Below, one piece after another: positions 1-13,500 of a DNA stretch of 64,000 nt (position 1 is its first letter; each line of letters begins with the position of its first letter). The DNA is taken from positions 1 through 64,000 of the forward strand of contig NZ_CP022958.1 in the NCBI RefSeq assembly GCF_006496635.1, in the 5' to 3' direction. The notes below the pieces were generated by a model. It was not told the origin of the DNA. It searched no databases and was given only the letters and a program-made list of their open reading frames with translations. The DNA comes from Azoarcus sp. DD4. GTDB lineage: Bacteria > Pseudomonadota > Gammaproteobacteria > Burkholderiales > Rhodocyclaceae. The position numbers and the translations under genes are program-made.

Positions 1-1449
1 GTGAATCAAGACTTCTGGCCCTTCTGCCTCTCCCGTCTCGAACAGGAACTGCCCCAGCAGCAGTTCACCACCTGGATCAAGACCCTGCAGGCGGCTGAAA
101 GCGATACCGACGGCGGCCCCGCGCTGACGCTGACCGCGCCCAACCGCTTCGTGCTGCAGTGGGTGCGCGAGCGCTACATGCGCCGCATCAGCGAACTCGG
201 CGAAGAATTCCACGGCATGCCGATACAGCTCGAGCTGCAGCTGCCGGTGGCCGGAGCCAAGCCCGCCACCGTCAAGCCGAGCGCGCCCAAGGCACGGCCG
301 GCAACTGCGGCAGGCGCAGGCGGAGCGGGCAGCGCCGCGATGCCGGCTGCGGCAGAAATGGCGGCGCCGACCATCATGCTGCGCCAACCCGAGCCGGAAG
401 CGATCTCCGCGTCCGATCTGGCCTACGACAAGACCCGCCTCAACGCCGACTTCACCTTCGACACCCTGGTCACGGGCCGCGCCAACGACCTCGCCCGCGC
501 CGCTGCCATGCAGGTGGCGCAGAACCCGGGCACCTCGTACAACCCGCTATTTGTCTATGGCGGCGTCGGCCTCGGCAAGACCCACCTGGTCCACGCCATC
601 GGCAACGCGGTGTACCGCCACAACCCGCGCATGGTGATCCGCTACGTCCACGTCGAGGATTACTACGCCGACGTGGTGCGCGCCTACCAGCAGAAGAGCT
701 TCGACGCGTTCAAGCGCTACTACCGCTCGCTCGACATGCTGATCATCGACGACATCCAGTTCTTCAATAACAAGAACCGGACGCAGGAAGAGTTCTTCCA
801 TGCCTTCAACGCACTCACCGAGGCGAAGAAGCAGATCGTCATCACCTGCGACACCTACCCCAAGGACATCCAGGGCCTGGAAGACCGCCTCATTTCGCGC
901 TTCGACTGGGGCCTCACGGTGCAGATCGAGCCGCCCGAGCTGGAAATGCGCGTCGCCATCCTGCAGAAGAAGGCCGAAGCGCTGCGCGTTTCGGTCGACG
1001 ACGACGTCGCCTTCCTGATTGCCAAGAACCTGCGCTCCAACGTGCGCGAGCTCGAAGGCGCGCTCAACAAGGTGGTCGCGTACGCCCGCTTCCACGGCCG
1101 CGGCATCTCGCTCGAAGTTGCCAAGGAAGCGCTCAAGGATCTGCTCCACGCCCACAACCGCCAGCTCTCCATCGAGCACATCCAGAAGACGGTGGCCGAC
1201 TACTACAAGATCAAGGTCGCCGACATGCACTCCAAAAAGCGCACCCGCGTCATCGCCCGCCCGCGCCAGGTGGCGATGTGGCTGGCCAAGGAACTCACGC
1301 CGATGTCGCTGCCGGCGATCGGCGAAGCCTTCGGCGGCCGCGACCACACCACCGTGCTGCACGCCTGCCGCACCATCACCGAGCTGCGCCTCGGCGACCA
1401 CCAGTTGAACCACGACGTCCACGTGCTCACCCAGGTCCTGCGGGGGTGA
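1..1449 (+). CDS. dnaA: Chromosomal replication initiator DnaA
   Basis: DnaA binds DnaA boxes at oriC, opens the duplex as an ATP-bound oligomer and loads the helicase. The 482-residue protein has all four domains: an N-terminal oligomerisation domain (about 1-80), an Ala/Pro-rich linker (about 85-135), the AAA+ domain with Walker [10 protein letters not shown] (187-195) and Walker B around IIDDIQFF (248-255), and the C-terminal DNA-binding helix-turn-helix with the signature [11 protein letters not shown] (445-455). It starts with GTG at the first base of the window, so its promoter and any upstream origin lie outside. dnaN follows after 59 bp. Identity is certain. Confidence 0.98.
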   Translation: MNQDFWPFCLSRLEQELPQQQFTTWIKTLQAAESDTDGGPALTLTAPNRFVLQWVRERYMRRISELGEEFHGMPIQLELQLPVAGAKPATVKPSAPKARPATAAGAGGAGSAAMPAAAEMAAPTIMLRQPEPEAISASDLAYDKTRLNADFTFDTLVTGRANDLARAAAMQVAQNPGTSYNPLFVYGGVGLGKTHLVHAIGNAVYRHNPRMVIRYVHVEDYYADVVRAYQQKSFDAFKRYYRSLDMLIIDDIQFFNNKNRTQEEFFHAFNALTEAKKQIVITCDTYPKDIQGLEDRLISRFDWGLTVQIEPPELEMRVAILQKKAEALRVSVDDDVAFLIAKNLRSNVRELEGALNKVVAYARFHGRGISLEVAKEALKDLLHAHNRQLSIEHIQKTVADYYKIKVADMHSKKRTRVIARPRQVAMWLAKELTPMSLPAIGEAFGGRDHTTVLHACRTITELRLGDHQLNHDVHVLTQVLRG

Positions 1450-1508
1450 GCCGGATGATCCAAGCGCATTCCCGATAGTCCGATCAACCCACTCCCTCAG
1501 CTGACGCC

Positions 1509-5211
<3,703 letters not shown>

Positions 5212-5272
5212 TGCTGTTCCCCTATCAAAAACGACAGTGCGGGCAACAACCGAAAACGCAATAAGCCAGTGC

Positions 5273-5290
5273 GTCGCGCGCTAGCGCGAC
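5273..5290. other. Inverted repeat between gyrB and hsdM
   Basis: GTCGCGC (5273-5279) pairs with GCGCGAC (5284-5290) around a 4-nt loop. It sits about 60 bp after gyrB and upstream of the restriction operon. It could be a protein-binding site or part of the gyrB 3' structure; no function can be assigned. Confidence 0.35.
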
Positions 5291-5325
5291 ACACATCCAC
5301 CGCATCGAATACCCAGCAGGAATTC

Positions 5326-5356
5326 AACGGCCACGCATAGTGGCCGTTTCTTTTTT
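5326..5356 (+). terminator. Strong intrinsic terminator after gyrB
   Basis: A perfect 9-bp stem, AACGGCCAC (5326-5334) with GTGGCCGTT (5340-5348), has a 5-nt loop and is followed by TC and six T residues. This is a textbook rho-independent terminator. It separates the replication genes from the restriction-modification operon that starts at 5408. Confidence 0.85.
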
Positions 5357-5407
5357 GGGATATCGTTTTCCGGTTTGGCGCGACAAGAAGCCTCAGAAGA
5401 AAAGACC

Positions 5408-7252
5408 ATGAACCACCAAGCCCTCTCATCCTTCATCTGGTCGGTCGCCGACCTCCTGCGCGGCGACTACAAGCAATCCGAATACGGCAAGGTCATCCTG
5501 CCCTTCACCGTGCTGCGCCGCCTCGACTGCGTGCTCGAAGCCACCAAGCCCGCCGTACTGGCCGAGCTGGAAGCCAAGACCAAAGCCGGACTCAATCCCG
5601 ACCCTTTCATTCAACGCAAGACCGGCAACCTCGGCTTCTACAACACCTCCCCGCTGGACCTCGTCAAACTGCTCGGCGACCAGGACCACATCCGCCAGAA
5701 CCTCTACACCTACGTGCAGGCCTTCTCGCCGGCGGCGCGCGACATCTTCGAGCGTTTCGATTTCCACACCCAGGTCGAGCGCCTGGCGAAGGCCAACCTG
5801 CTCTACCTCGTCACCGAAAAGTTCGCCAACATCGACCTCCACCCCGAGGCCGTAGACAACACCAGCATGGGCCTGGTGTTCGAAGAGCTCATCCGCAAGT
5901 TCGCCGAAATCTCCAACGAAACCGCCGGGGAGCACTTCACCCCGCGCGAAGTCATCCGCCTGATGGTGAACCTGCTCTTCATCGAGGATGACGACGTGCT
6001 CACCCCCGGCAACGCCGTGGTGCGCACCATCTACGACCCCACCGCCGGCACCGGCGGCATGCTCTCGGTGGCGGGCGAATTCCTGCTCGAACACAACCCG
6101 CAGGCGCGGCTCACCATGTTCGGCCAGGAACTCAACGACGAGTCCTACGCCATCTGCAAGGCCGACATGCTCATCAAGGGCCAGGACGTCGCCAACATCG
6201 TCGCCGGCAACACCCTCTCGGACGATGGCCACGGCGCCCGCAAGTTCGACTACATGCTCTCCAATCCCCCCTTTGGCGTGGAATGGAAGAAGGTCGAAAA
6301 GGCCGTGCGCCAGGAACACGAACAGAAAGGCTTCGACGGCCGCTTCGGCCCCGGCCTGCCGCGCGTGTCGGATGGCTCCATGCTCTTCCTCATGCACCTG
6401 CTGTCCAAGATGCGCCCGGCGCAGGATGGCGGCAGCCGCTTCGGCATCGTCCTCAACGGCTCGCCGCTGTTCACCGGCGGCGCCGGCAGCGGCGAATCCG
6501 AAATCCGCCGCTACCTGCTGGAGAACGATCTGGTCGAAGCCATCGTCGGCCTGCCCACCGACATGTTCTACAACACCGGCATCGCCACCTACGTCTGGAT
6601 CATTTCCAACCGCAAGAAAGCCGACCGCAAGGGCCAGGTCCAGCTCATCGACGCCAGCAGCTTCTGGCAGAAGATGAGGAAGAGCCTCGGTTCCAAGCGC
6701 AAGGAGATGAGCGACGAGCACATCGCCACCGTCACCCGCCTGTTCGGCAGCTTCACCGAGGCCGAGTACATCACCGTGTTCGACGCCGCCGGCCAGCAGC
6801 TCGGCCAGCCCCAGCTCGTCACCAATACGGATACCCCGCCCAAGGCGCCGGAAGGCGGCCGCCTCAAGCGCGTGCCCATCGCCCGCATCTTCAGCAACGC
6901 AGACTTCGGCTACACCACGATTACCGTCGAGCGCCCGCTCAAGGACGAAGCCGGCAAGCCGGTGCTGGGCAGCAAGGGCGCGCGACGCGGCAAGCCGCAG
7001 GCCGACAGCGCCCTGCGCGACACCGAAAACGTGCCGCTCGGCGAGGACATCGCCGCCTACTTCAAGCGCGAAGTGCTGCCCCACGCGCCGGACGCCTGGA
7101 TAGACGAAACCAAGAGCAAGGTCGGCTACGAGATCCCCTTCAACCGCCACTTCTACGTCTTCGAGCCGCCGCGCAGCCTGCATGCCATCGATGAGGAACT
7201 GAAGACCGTCTCGGCCAACATCATGAAGATGCTGGAGGGCCTGGCGGAATGA
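5408..7252 (+). CDS. hsdM: Type I restriction-modification methyltransferase HsdM
   Basis: HsdM is the N6-adenine methyltransferase subunit; two HsdM and one HsdS form the modification enzyme, and HsdR joins for restriction. The 614-residue protein has the helical N-terminal HsdM domain ([19 protein letters not shown]...), AdoMet motif I DPTAGTGG (210-217) and the catalytic NPPF motif (286-289) typical of gamma-type N6-adenine methylases. ATG at 5408 was chosen over an in-frame TTG at 5375 because AGAAGAAAAG lies just upstream as a ribosome site. The stop overlaps the hsdS start as ATGA, implying coupled translation. It is first gene of the operon. Confidence 0.96.
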   Translation: MNHQALSSFIWSVADLLRGDYKQSEYGKVILPFTVLRRLDCVLEATKPAVLAELEAKTKAGLNPDPFIQRKTGNLGFYNTSPLDLVKLLGDQDHIRQNLYTYVQAFSPAARDIFERFDFHTQVERLAKANLLYLVTEKFANIDLHPEAVDNTSMGLVFEELIRKFAEISNETAGEHFTPREVIRLMVNLLFIEDDDVLTPGNAVVRTIYDPTAGTGGMLSVAGEFLLEHNPQARLTMFGQELNDESYAICKADMLIKGQDVANIVAGNTLSDDGHGARKFDYMLSNPPFGVEWKKVEKAVRQEHEQKGFDGRFGPGLPRVSDGSMLFLMHLLSKMRPAQDGGSRFGIVLNGSPLFTGGAGSGESEIRRYLLENDLVEAIVGLPTDMFYNTGIATYVWIISNRKKADRKGQVQLIDASSFWQKMRKSLGSKRKEMSDEHIATVTRLFGSFTEAEYITVFDAAGQQLGQPQLVTNTDTPPKAPEGGRLKRVPIARIFSNADFGYTTITVERPLKDEAGKPVLGSKGARRGKPQADSALRDTENVPLGEDIAAYFKREVLPHAPDAWIDETKSKVGYEIPFNRHFYVFEPPRSLHAIDEELKTVSANIMKMLEGLAE

Positions 7253-8529
7253 GTTTGCCGAGGTATCCGGAGTACAAGGACAGCGGTCTTGATTGGTTGC
7301 CCACCGTTCCATCGCATTGGGACGTTTGCGCTTTGAAAAGAGTTACTAGCCTCAAGAGCGGCGACAGCATTACTTCAGAGCAAATCACCGAAGCCGGTGA
7401 CTACGCTGTCTACGGTGGAAATGGCCTGCGCGGCTTCACGTCGTCCTTCACACATGAGGGACGTTTTGCACTTGTTGGCCGACAAGGCGCGCTCTGCGGC
7501 AACGTCAACTATTCGCAGGGCAAGTTCTGGGCGTCGGAGCACGCTGTTGTTGCCACCCCTATCAAGCCTGCCGAAACAACGTGGCTGGGCGAGTTGATGC
7601 GTGCGATGAACCTGAATCAATACTCCGTGTCCGCCGCTCAACCCGGCTTGTCAGTGGAGCTCATTTCAAACATCGGGGTGCCCTATCCACCGTTGGCGGA
7701 ACAAACCGCCATCGCCGCCTTCCTCGACCGCGAGACCGCGAAAATCGATGCGCTTATTACCGAGCAGGAAAAGCTCATCGCCCTGTTGGCCGAAAAGCGC
7801 CATGCCACCATCTCCCACGCCGTCACCCGCGGCCTCAACCCCGACGCGCCGATGAAGGACTCCGGCGTGGCCTGGCTGGGGGAGGTGCCGGCGCATTGGG
7901 AAGCCAAACAGCTTAAGCACGTCGCGCAACCCGGGACAGCAATCACCTACGGTATTGTTCAAGCAGGACCGCATTACGAAGGGGGTATCCCCTACATCAA
8001 GACCAGCGACATGGCAGGTGACAGGCTGCCTCTCGACGGATACGCACTGACATCACCAGAGATTGACGCGTCCTATTCACGTTCCAAGGTTTCAGCTGGT
8101 GACATAGTTATCGCCATTCGCGCGACAGTCGGAAAATGCCTCCCTGTGCCCGCAGAACTTGAAGGGGCCAATCTCACGCAAGGCACAGCAAAGGTTTCGC
8201 CGAGTAGTGAAATGGAAACTGCATTTCTGCTCGCTAGTCTTCGCTCAAATGCCACGCAAACGTACTTTGATTCGATGGCAAAGGGAGCGACGTTCAAAGA
8301 AATTACGCTCGATGCTCTTCGGCGAACTCCGGTCTTCGTGCCTCCCAAGGAAGAGCAACTGGAGATTGCCGTGTTCATCGATGTGGAGGTGAGTAAGCTG
8401 GATGCGTTGGAGTTGCAGGCTGAGCGAGCCGTCCAACTTTTCAAAGAACGCCGCTCCGCCCTCATCGCCGCCGCCGTCACCGGCCAGATCGACGTGCGTG
8501 GTGCCGTAGCCCAACGGGAGTCCGCATGA
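7249..8529 (+). CDS. hsdS: Type I restriction-modification specificity subunit HsdS
   Basis: HsdS reads the bipartite target through two target-recognition domains separated by conserved helices. The 426-residue protein shows the two-fold repeat clearly: KDSGLDWL (10-17) and KDSGVAWL (203-210) each open a recognition domain. Each domain is followed by a conserved coiled-coil stretch ([19 protein letters not shown]..., and near the end [20 protein letters not shown]...). Base composition drops in the two recognition domains relative to the conserved helices, consistent with domain exchange. The target sequence cannot be read from the protein. It overlaps hsdM by 4 nt and fic by 4 nt. Confidence 0.95.
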   Translation: MSLPRYPEYKDSGLDWLPTVPSHWDVCALKRVTSLKSGDSITSEQITEAGDYAVYGGNGLRGFTSSFTHEGRFALVGRQGALCGNVNYSQGKFWASEHAVVATPIKPAETTWLGELMRAMNLNQYSVSAAQPGLSVELISNIGVPYPPLAEQTAIAAFLDRETAKIDALITEQEKLIALLAEKRHATISHAVTRGLNPDAPMKDSGVAWLGEVPAHWEAKQLKHVAQPGTAITYGIVQAGPHYEGGIPYIKTSDMAGDRLPLDGYALTSPEIDASYSRSKVSAGDIVIAIRATVGKCLPVPAELEGANLTQGTAKVSPSSEMETAFLLASLRSNATQTYFDSMAKGATFKEITLDALRRTPVFVPPKEEQLEIAVFIDVEVSKLDALELQAERAVQLFKERRSALIAAAVTGQIDVRGAVAQRESA

Positions 8530-9659
8530 AATTTGAAACCTTCGTGGCGGGGCAGTGGGTATCGCGTTACCAGTACAAGAGCTTCGAGCCGGTGCCGGTG
8601 GATCATGACTGGGTGTGGGAAGACCCGATGATCGGGGTGCTGCTGGAGCAGGCCAACCGGGCGCTGGGCGAGCTGAATGCGTTTTCGCTGATCGTGCCGG
8701 ACATCGATCTGTTCATCCAGATGCACGTGGTGAAGGAGGCGCAGACCTCCAGCCGGATCGAGGGTACCCAGACCGAGATCGACGAGGCCTTGCTGCCCGA
8801 GGAGCAGGTGTTGCCGGAGAAGCGCGACGACTGGCGCGAGGTGCGCAACTACATCGATGCCGTGAACGAGGCCATCGAGGCGCTGGCCACGCTGCCACTG
8901 TCGAACCGCCTGCTGCGGCAGACCCACGCGACCCTGTTGCAGGGTGTGCGCGGCGAGCACAAGCAGCCGGGCGAGTTCCGCATCAGCCAGAACTGGATCG
9001 GTGGCTCCAGCCTGCAGGATGCGGCGTTTGTGCCGCCGCATCAGGATGGCGTGGCGGCCTTGATGAGCGATCTGGAAAAGTTTCTGCATAACGACCAGAT
9101 TGCCGTGCCCAATCTGGTGCGCATTGCCATCGCGCATTATCAGTTCGAAACCATTCACCCCTTCCTGGACGGGAATGGGCGCATCGGTCGGCTGATGATC
9201 CCGCTGTATCTGGTGAACTGCGGCGCGCTGAGCAAGCCGGCCTTGTATCTGTCGGATTTCTTCGAGCGTAACCGCGCCAGTTATTACGACGCCCTGATGC
9301 GGGTGCGTGTCGGTAACGACATGATTCACTGGGTGCGCTTCTTCCTGAAAGGCGTGGCCGAGACGGCGAGCAAGGGCCGCGATGTGTTCGGCCAGATTCT
9401 GCATTTGCGTACCGAAGCAGAGCAGCAAATCCTCTCTCTGGGCAAGCGAGCACCGACCGCGCGCCAAGGCCTTAACCTGCTCTACCGGAATCCGGTGGTC
9501 AGTGCCGGCGATCTGGCAACAGGCTTGGCGATCAGCACGCCGACTGCCAATGCCCTGATCAAGGATTTCGAGCGCCTGGGCATTCTGCGTGAGAGCACCG
9601 GACGGCAGAAAGGCCGGGTTTTTGTGTTTGATCGTTACCTCAGACTGTTTGTAAGTTAA
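8526..9659 (+). CDS. Fic-domain protein inside the hsd operon
   Basis: Fic enzymes usually transfer AMP from ATP to a hydroxyl of a target protein. The intact catalytic loop HPFLDGNGRIGR is at 211-222. The autoinhibitory motif S75-x-x-x-E79-G80 lies N-terminal of the Fic core, which is the class II arrangement whose glutamate blocks the ATP gamma-phosphate. The C-terminal part (about 310-377, GDLATGLAISTPTANALIKDFERLGI...) looks like a winged helix. The protein has 377 residues. Its ATG overlaps the hsdS stop, so it is translated with the modification genes. Its target, and whether it regulates or backs up restriction, cannot be told from sequence. Confidence 0.92.
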   Translation: MKFETFVAGQWVSRYQYKSFEPVPVDHDWVWEDPMIGVLLEQANRALGELNAFSLIVPDIDLFIQMHVVKEAQTSSRIEGTQTEIDEALLPEEQVLPEKRDDWREVRNYIDAVNEAIEALATLPLSNRLLRQTHATLLQGVRGEHKQPGEFRISQNWIGGSSLQDAAFVPPHQDGVAALMSDLEKFLHNDQIAVPNLVRIAIAHYQFETIHPFLDGNGRIGRLMIPLYLVNCGALSKPALYLSDFFERNRASYYDALMRVRVGNDMIHWVRFFLKGVAETASKGRDVFGQILHLRTEAEQQILSLGKRAPTARQGLNLLYRNPVVSAGDLATGLAISTPTANALIKDFERLGILRESTGRQKGRVFVFDRYLRLFVS

Positions 9660-9682
9660 GGGAAACGACTTTTCCTTAACTT
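9653..9682. promoter_or_regulatory. Inverted repeat overlapping the fic stop codon
   Basis: AAGTTAAGGGAAA (9653-9665) pairs over 13 positions, one of them a G-T wobble, with TTTTCCTTAACTT (9670-9682) around the loop CGAC. The fic TAA lies in the left arm. A further direct copy, AGTTAAGGGA, lies at 9695-9704. It could attenuate transcription into the downstream genes or bind a regulator. There is no T-tract after the stem, so it is not a classical terminator. Confidence 0.5.
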
Positions 9683-9772
9683 GGATAAGTTGGGAGTTAA
9701 GGGAAGAAGCAGGCCGGATTGCTGCGCTTCATCCGAACTACATGAATTGCCAAACCCTTGCCCCGCAGGCAT

Positions 9773-9796
9773 ATTCGCAATTCGCGAATAGCGAAT
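9773..9796. promoter_or_regulatory. Nested palindrome, candidate operator
   Basis: ATTCGC (9773-9778), a perfect 10-bp palindrome ATTCGCGAAT (9780-9789) and GCGAAT (9791-9796) together make a 24-bp dyad with one mismatched pair. It ends 11 bp before the start codon of the winged-helix gene. The position fits an autoregulatory operator for that protein, which is an inference. Confidence 0.55.
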
Positions 9797-9807
9797 GAGG
9801 CGAGGCC

Positions 9808-10344
9808 ATGGAACTCAAACCGCAGGATTTGCTGGTGCTGCTGAAGGTGGCGGCACACCCGCCCCAGCGCTGGACCTACGCCACGCTGGGCGAAGCGCTC
9901 GCCATGAGCGCCTCGGAAACCCACGCCTGCGTGAAACGCGCGATCGCCGCCGGGCTGGCGGTATCGCAGGGGCGCGAAGGCTGGCAGCCGGTGCGCCCGG
10001 CTTTGCTGGAGTTCGTGCTGCACGGCGCGCGCTATGTGTGGCCGGCCATCAGCGGCCCCGCCAAGCGCGGCGTGCCGACCGCCTTCGGCGCGGAGCCGCT
10101 GGCCAGCCTGCTGAATGCCGCGCCAGGTGAGGCGCCGGTGTGGGCGCATCCCAAGGGCAGCGCCAAGGGGCCCACGCTTTCCCCGCTGTATCGCACGGCA
10201 CCCGAGGCGGCGCTCGCCGACCCGGCCCTGCATCGCCTGCTGGCCCTGCTCGATGCACTGCGCATGGGGCGCGCGCGCGAACGGGCCTTGGCCACTGACC
10301 TGCTGACGACGGCGCTGGGAGGCGAGGCGGATGAACCCCAATGA
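9808..10344 (+). CDS. Winged-helix protein, putative regulator
   Basis: This 178-residue protein starts with a likely winged helix-turn-helix (MELKPQDLLVLLKVAA..., then TYATLGEALAMSASETHACVKRA as recognition region, about 1-65). A less conserved C-terminal half rich in Ala and Leu follows. Proteins of this kind often precede a nucleotidyltransferase gene in a two-gene unit, and here the next frame is a shortened nucleotidyltransferase that overlaps by 14 nt. GAGG at 9797-9800 provides the ribosome site. A 24-bp palindrome just upstream suggests autoregulation. The exact family was not confirmed; DNA binding is an inference. Confidence 0.75.
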   Translation: MELKPQDLLVLLKVAAHPPQRWTYATLGEALAMSASETHACVKRAIAAGLAVSQGREGWQPVRPALLEFVLHGARYVWPAISGPAKRGVPTAFGAEPLASLLNAAPGEAPVWAHPKGSAKGPTLSPLYRTAPEAALADPALHRLLALLDALRMGRARERALATDLLTTALGGEADEPQ

Positions 10345-10537
10345 TCCTAACCTTCCGCAACTGCGGCGCATCGCCGGCGCACTGGGCGAGTTGCGGGAGC
10401 AGCTTGTGTTCGTCGGTGGTTCGGTGGCGGGTTTGCTGCTGACCCAAGGCGATTTTCTGAATGTCGTGCCCGGCCTGATTGCGGAGCCGGAGCGTGCCGG
10501 TGTGGTGTTGGCGCGCTTGAGGGAGATGTGTCGATGA
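10331..10537 (+). pseudogene. Internally deleted nucleotidyltransferase remnant
   Basis: The 68-residue frame joins what look like the two ends of an AbiEii-like nucleotidyltransferase. The first about 38 residues (LRRIAGALGELREQLVFVGGSVAGLLLT) carry the GGS motif of the pol-beta fold. The last about 30 (DFLNVVPGLIAEPERAGVVLARLREM) resemble the C-terminal helices. The middle, which would hold the catalytic Asp-x-Asp, is missing, with a junction near 10445, and the reading frame is kept. It overlaps the preceding gene by 14 nt and the hsdR start by 4 nt. It is probably inactive, and may survive because it keeps hsdR translationally coupled. Confidence 0.7.
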
Positions 10538-13500
10538 ATCTGCATCAGGAACACCACTTCGAAGCCGAAATCTGCGCCCACCTCGCGGCCAACGGCTGGC
10601 TGTACGCCGAAGGCGATGCGGCGCTCTTCGACCGCGCCAACGGCCTGTTCCTGCCCGACCTGCTGGCCTGGGTGGAGGAGACACAGCCGGACAGCTTCCA
10701 GCGGCTCACCAAGACCCACGGCGCAGCCTTGCCGCAAGTGCTGGCCGAGCGCGTGCGCAAGAGCCTCAACCTGCCGGACCGCGGCACGCTGGACGTGCTG
10801 CGCCGGGGCGTGGAGATGCTGGGGCTGAAGGAGCCGCTGATGCTGGCGCAGTTCAAGCCGGCACTGGCCATCAACCCGGCGACCCAGGCCAAGTACGCCG
10901 CCAACCGCCTGCGCGTGGTGCGCCAGGTGAAGCATTCGCCGAATGCACAGAACGATGCGCTGGACCTGGTGCTCTTCCTCAACGGCATCGCGGTGGCCAC
11001 GGCCGAACTGAAGAGCAACTTCACCCAGAGCGTGCAGGATGCGGTCGACCAGTACCGCTACGACCGCCACCCCCAGCCCAAGGGCGGCGTGCTCGAACCG
11101 CTGCTGGGCTTCCCCGGCGGGGCGCTGGTGCACTTCGCGGTGAGCCAGTCCGAGGTGATGATGAGCACCCGGCTGGCGGGCAAGGACAGCTTCTTCCTGC
11201 CCTTCAACCGTGGCAACGCGGGCGGGGCGGGCAATGCCCCGAACCCGCAGGGCTTCGCCACCGCCTACCTGTGGGAAGAGGTGTGGGCGCGCGAGAGCTG
11301 GCTGGACATCCTGCATCGCTACGTCATCGGCAAGCGCGACGACAAGAAGCAGTTGAAGAGCCTCATCTTCCCGCGCTATCACCAGCTCGATGCCACGCGG
11401 CAGCTGGTCGCCGACGTGCTGCGGAACGGCGCCGGCGAGCGCTACCTGATTCAGCATTCGGCAGGCTCGGGCAAGACCAACTCGATTGCCTGGACCGCGC
11501 ACTTCCTCGCCGACCTGCACGACGCCCAGCACAACAAGCTTTTCGATAGCGTGCTGGTGGTGAGCGACCGCAATGTGCTGGATGCACAGTTGCAGGAAGC
11601 CATCTTCGATTTCGAGCGCACCACCGGCGTGGTGGCCACCATCACCAACGAGCACGGCAGCAAGAGCGCCCAGCTGGGCCAGGCGCTCAAGGACGGCAAG
11701 AAGATCATCGTCTGCACCATCCAGACCTTCCCCTTCGCCCTGCAGGCGGTGCAGGAGCTGGCCGCGACCGAGGGCAAGCGCTTCGCGGTGATTGCCGACG
11801 AGGCCCACAGCTCGCAGACCGGCGAAGCGGCGGCCAAGCTCAAACAGTTGCTGTCCGCCGAGGAATGGGCCGAGCTGCAGGATGGCGGCGAGGTGGATAC
11901 CGAGGCGCTGCTCGCGGCGCAGATGGAAGCGAAGGCCGGCGCTTCGAAGGGGCTCACCTACATCGCCTTCACCGCCACGCCCAAGGGCAAGACGCTGGAA
12001 TTGTTTGGCCGCAAGGGTGAGGACGGACTGCCCCAGCCCTTCCACGTCTATTCGATGCGCCAGGCCATCGAGGAGGGTTTCATCCTCGATGTGCTGAAGA
12101 ACTACACCAGCTACAAGCTGGCCTTCAAGCTCGCCCATGATGGCCAGGAATACGACGAGAAAGAGGTGGAACGCAGCACGGCGATGAAGGGCATCATGCA
12201 GTGGGTCCGCCTGCACCCCTACAACATCGCGCAGAAGGTGCAGGTGGTGGTCGAGCACTACCGCGAGAACGTGCAGCCGCTGCTGCAGGGCCGGGCCAAG
12301 GCCATGGTGGTGGTCGGCTCACGTCGCGAAGCGGTGCGCTGGCAGAAGGCCATCCGCGCCTACATCGCCAAGCAGAACTACCCGCTGGGCGTGCTGGTGG
12401 CCTTCTCCGGCGAGGTGAATGACGCCGAGAGCTTCCCGGAACCGGTGACCGAAACCAATGCCCAGCTCAACCCCGGCCTCAAGGGGCGCGACATCCGCGA
12501 GGTGTTCAAGGAGCCGGACTTCCACCTGCTGCTGGTGGCGAACAAGTTCCAGACCGGCTTCGATGCGCCGCTGCTGTGCGGCATGTACGTCGACAAGATG
12601 CTGGGCGGCATCCAGGCGGTGCAGACGCTCTCGCGCCTGAACCGTGCGCACCCGGGCAAGGACACGACCTACATCCTCGACTTCGTGAACGAACCGGCGG
12701 AAGTGCTCAAGGCCTTCAAGACTTATTACGATACCGCCGAACTGGAGGCAACGACCGACCCGCACGCGGTGTACGACCTGCGCGCCAAGCTCGACGCCAC
12801 CGGCTATTACGACGAGTTCGAAGTGGATTGCGTGGCCAAGGTCGACCTCGACCCGAACGGCACCCAGAAACAGCTCGATGCCGCCATCGCCCCGGTGGCC
12901 AACCGCCTGCTCAAGCGCTACAAAGCCGCGCAGCAGGACAAGGCCGCCGCCGAAGCGCACGGCGACGAGAAAGCCGCGAAGACCGCCAAGGACACGCTGG
13001 AAGCGCTCATCCTGTTCAAGAACGACATGGGCGCCTACGTGCGCCTGTACGCCTTCCTGGGGCAGATTTTCGATTACGGCAACACCGACATCGAGAAGCG
13101 CTTCCTGTTCTACAAACGCCTCATCCCGCTGCTGGAATTCGGCCGCGAGCGCGACACGGTGGACCTCAGCAAGGTGGTGCTCACTCACCACACCCTGAAG
13201 AACCGCGGCAAGCAGACGCTGAACCTGAACCAGGGCGAGCACTACACGCTGCAGCCCATGGACGCCGTAGGCAGCGGCTCAGTGCAGGAGAAACAGCACG
13301 CCTACCTGGTCGAAATCATCGAGAAGGTGAACGGCCTGTTCGAAGGGGAGCTCTCGGACGATGACCAACTCGTCTACGTGAATGGCGTGCTCAAAGGCAA
13401 GCTGCTGGAGAACGAAACGCTGGTGAAACAGGCCGCCAACAACACCAAGGAACAGTTCGGCAATTCCCCTGACCTTTCGCAGGCCATCCTCCACGCCATC

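Noticed and set aside
9697..12258. Long minus-strand frame opposite the winged-helix gene and hsdR
   Set aside because: Antisense to genes with clear catalytic motifs, with no ribosome site or family resemblance.
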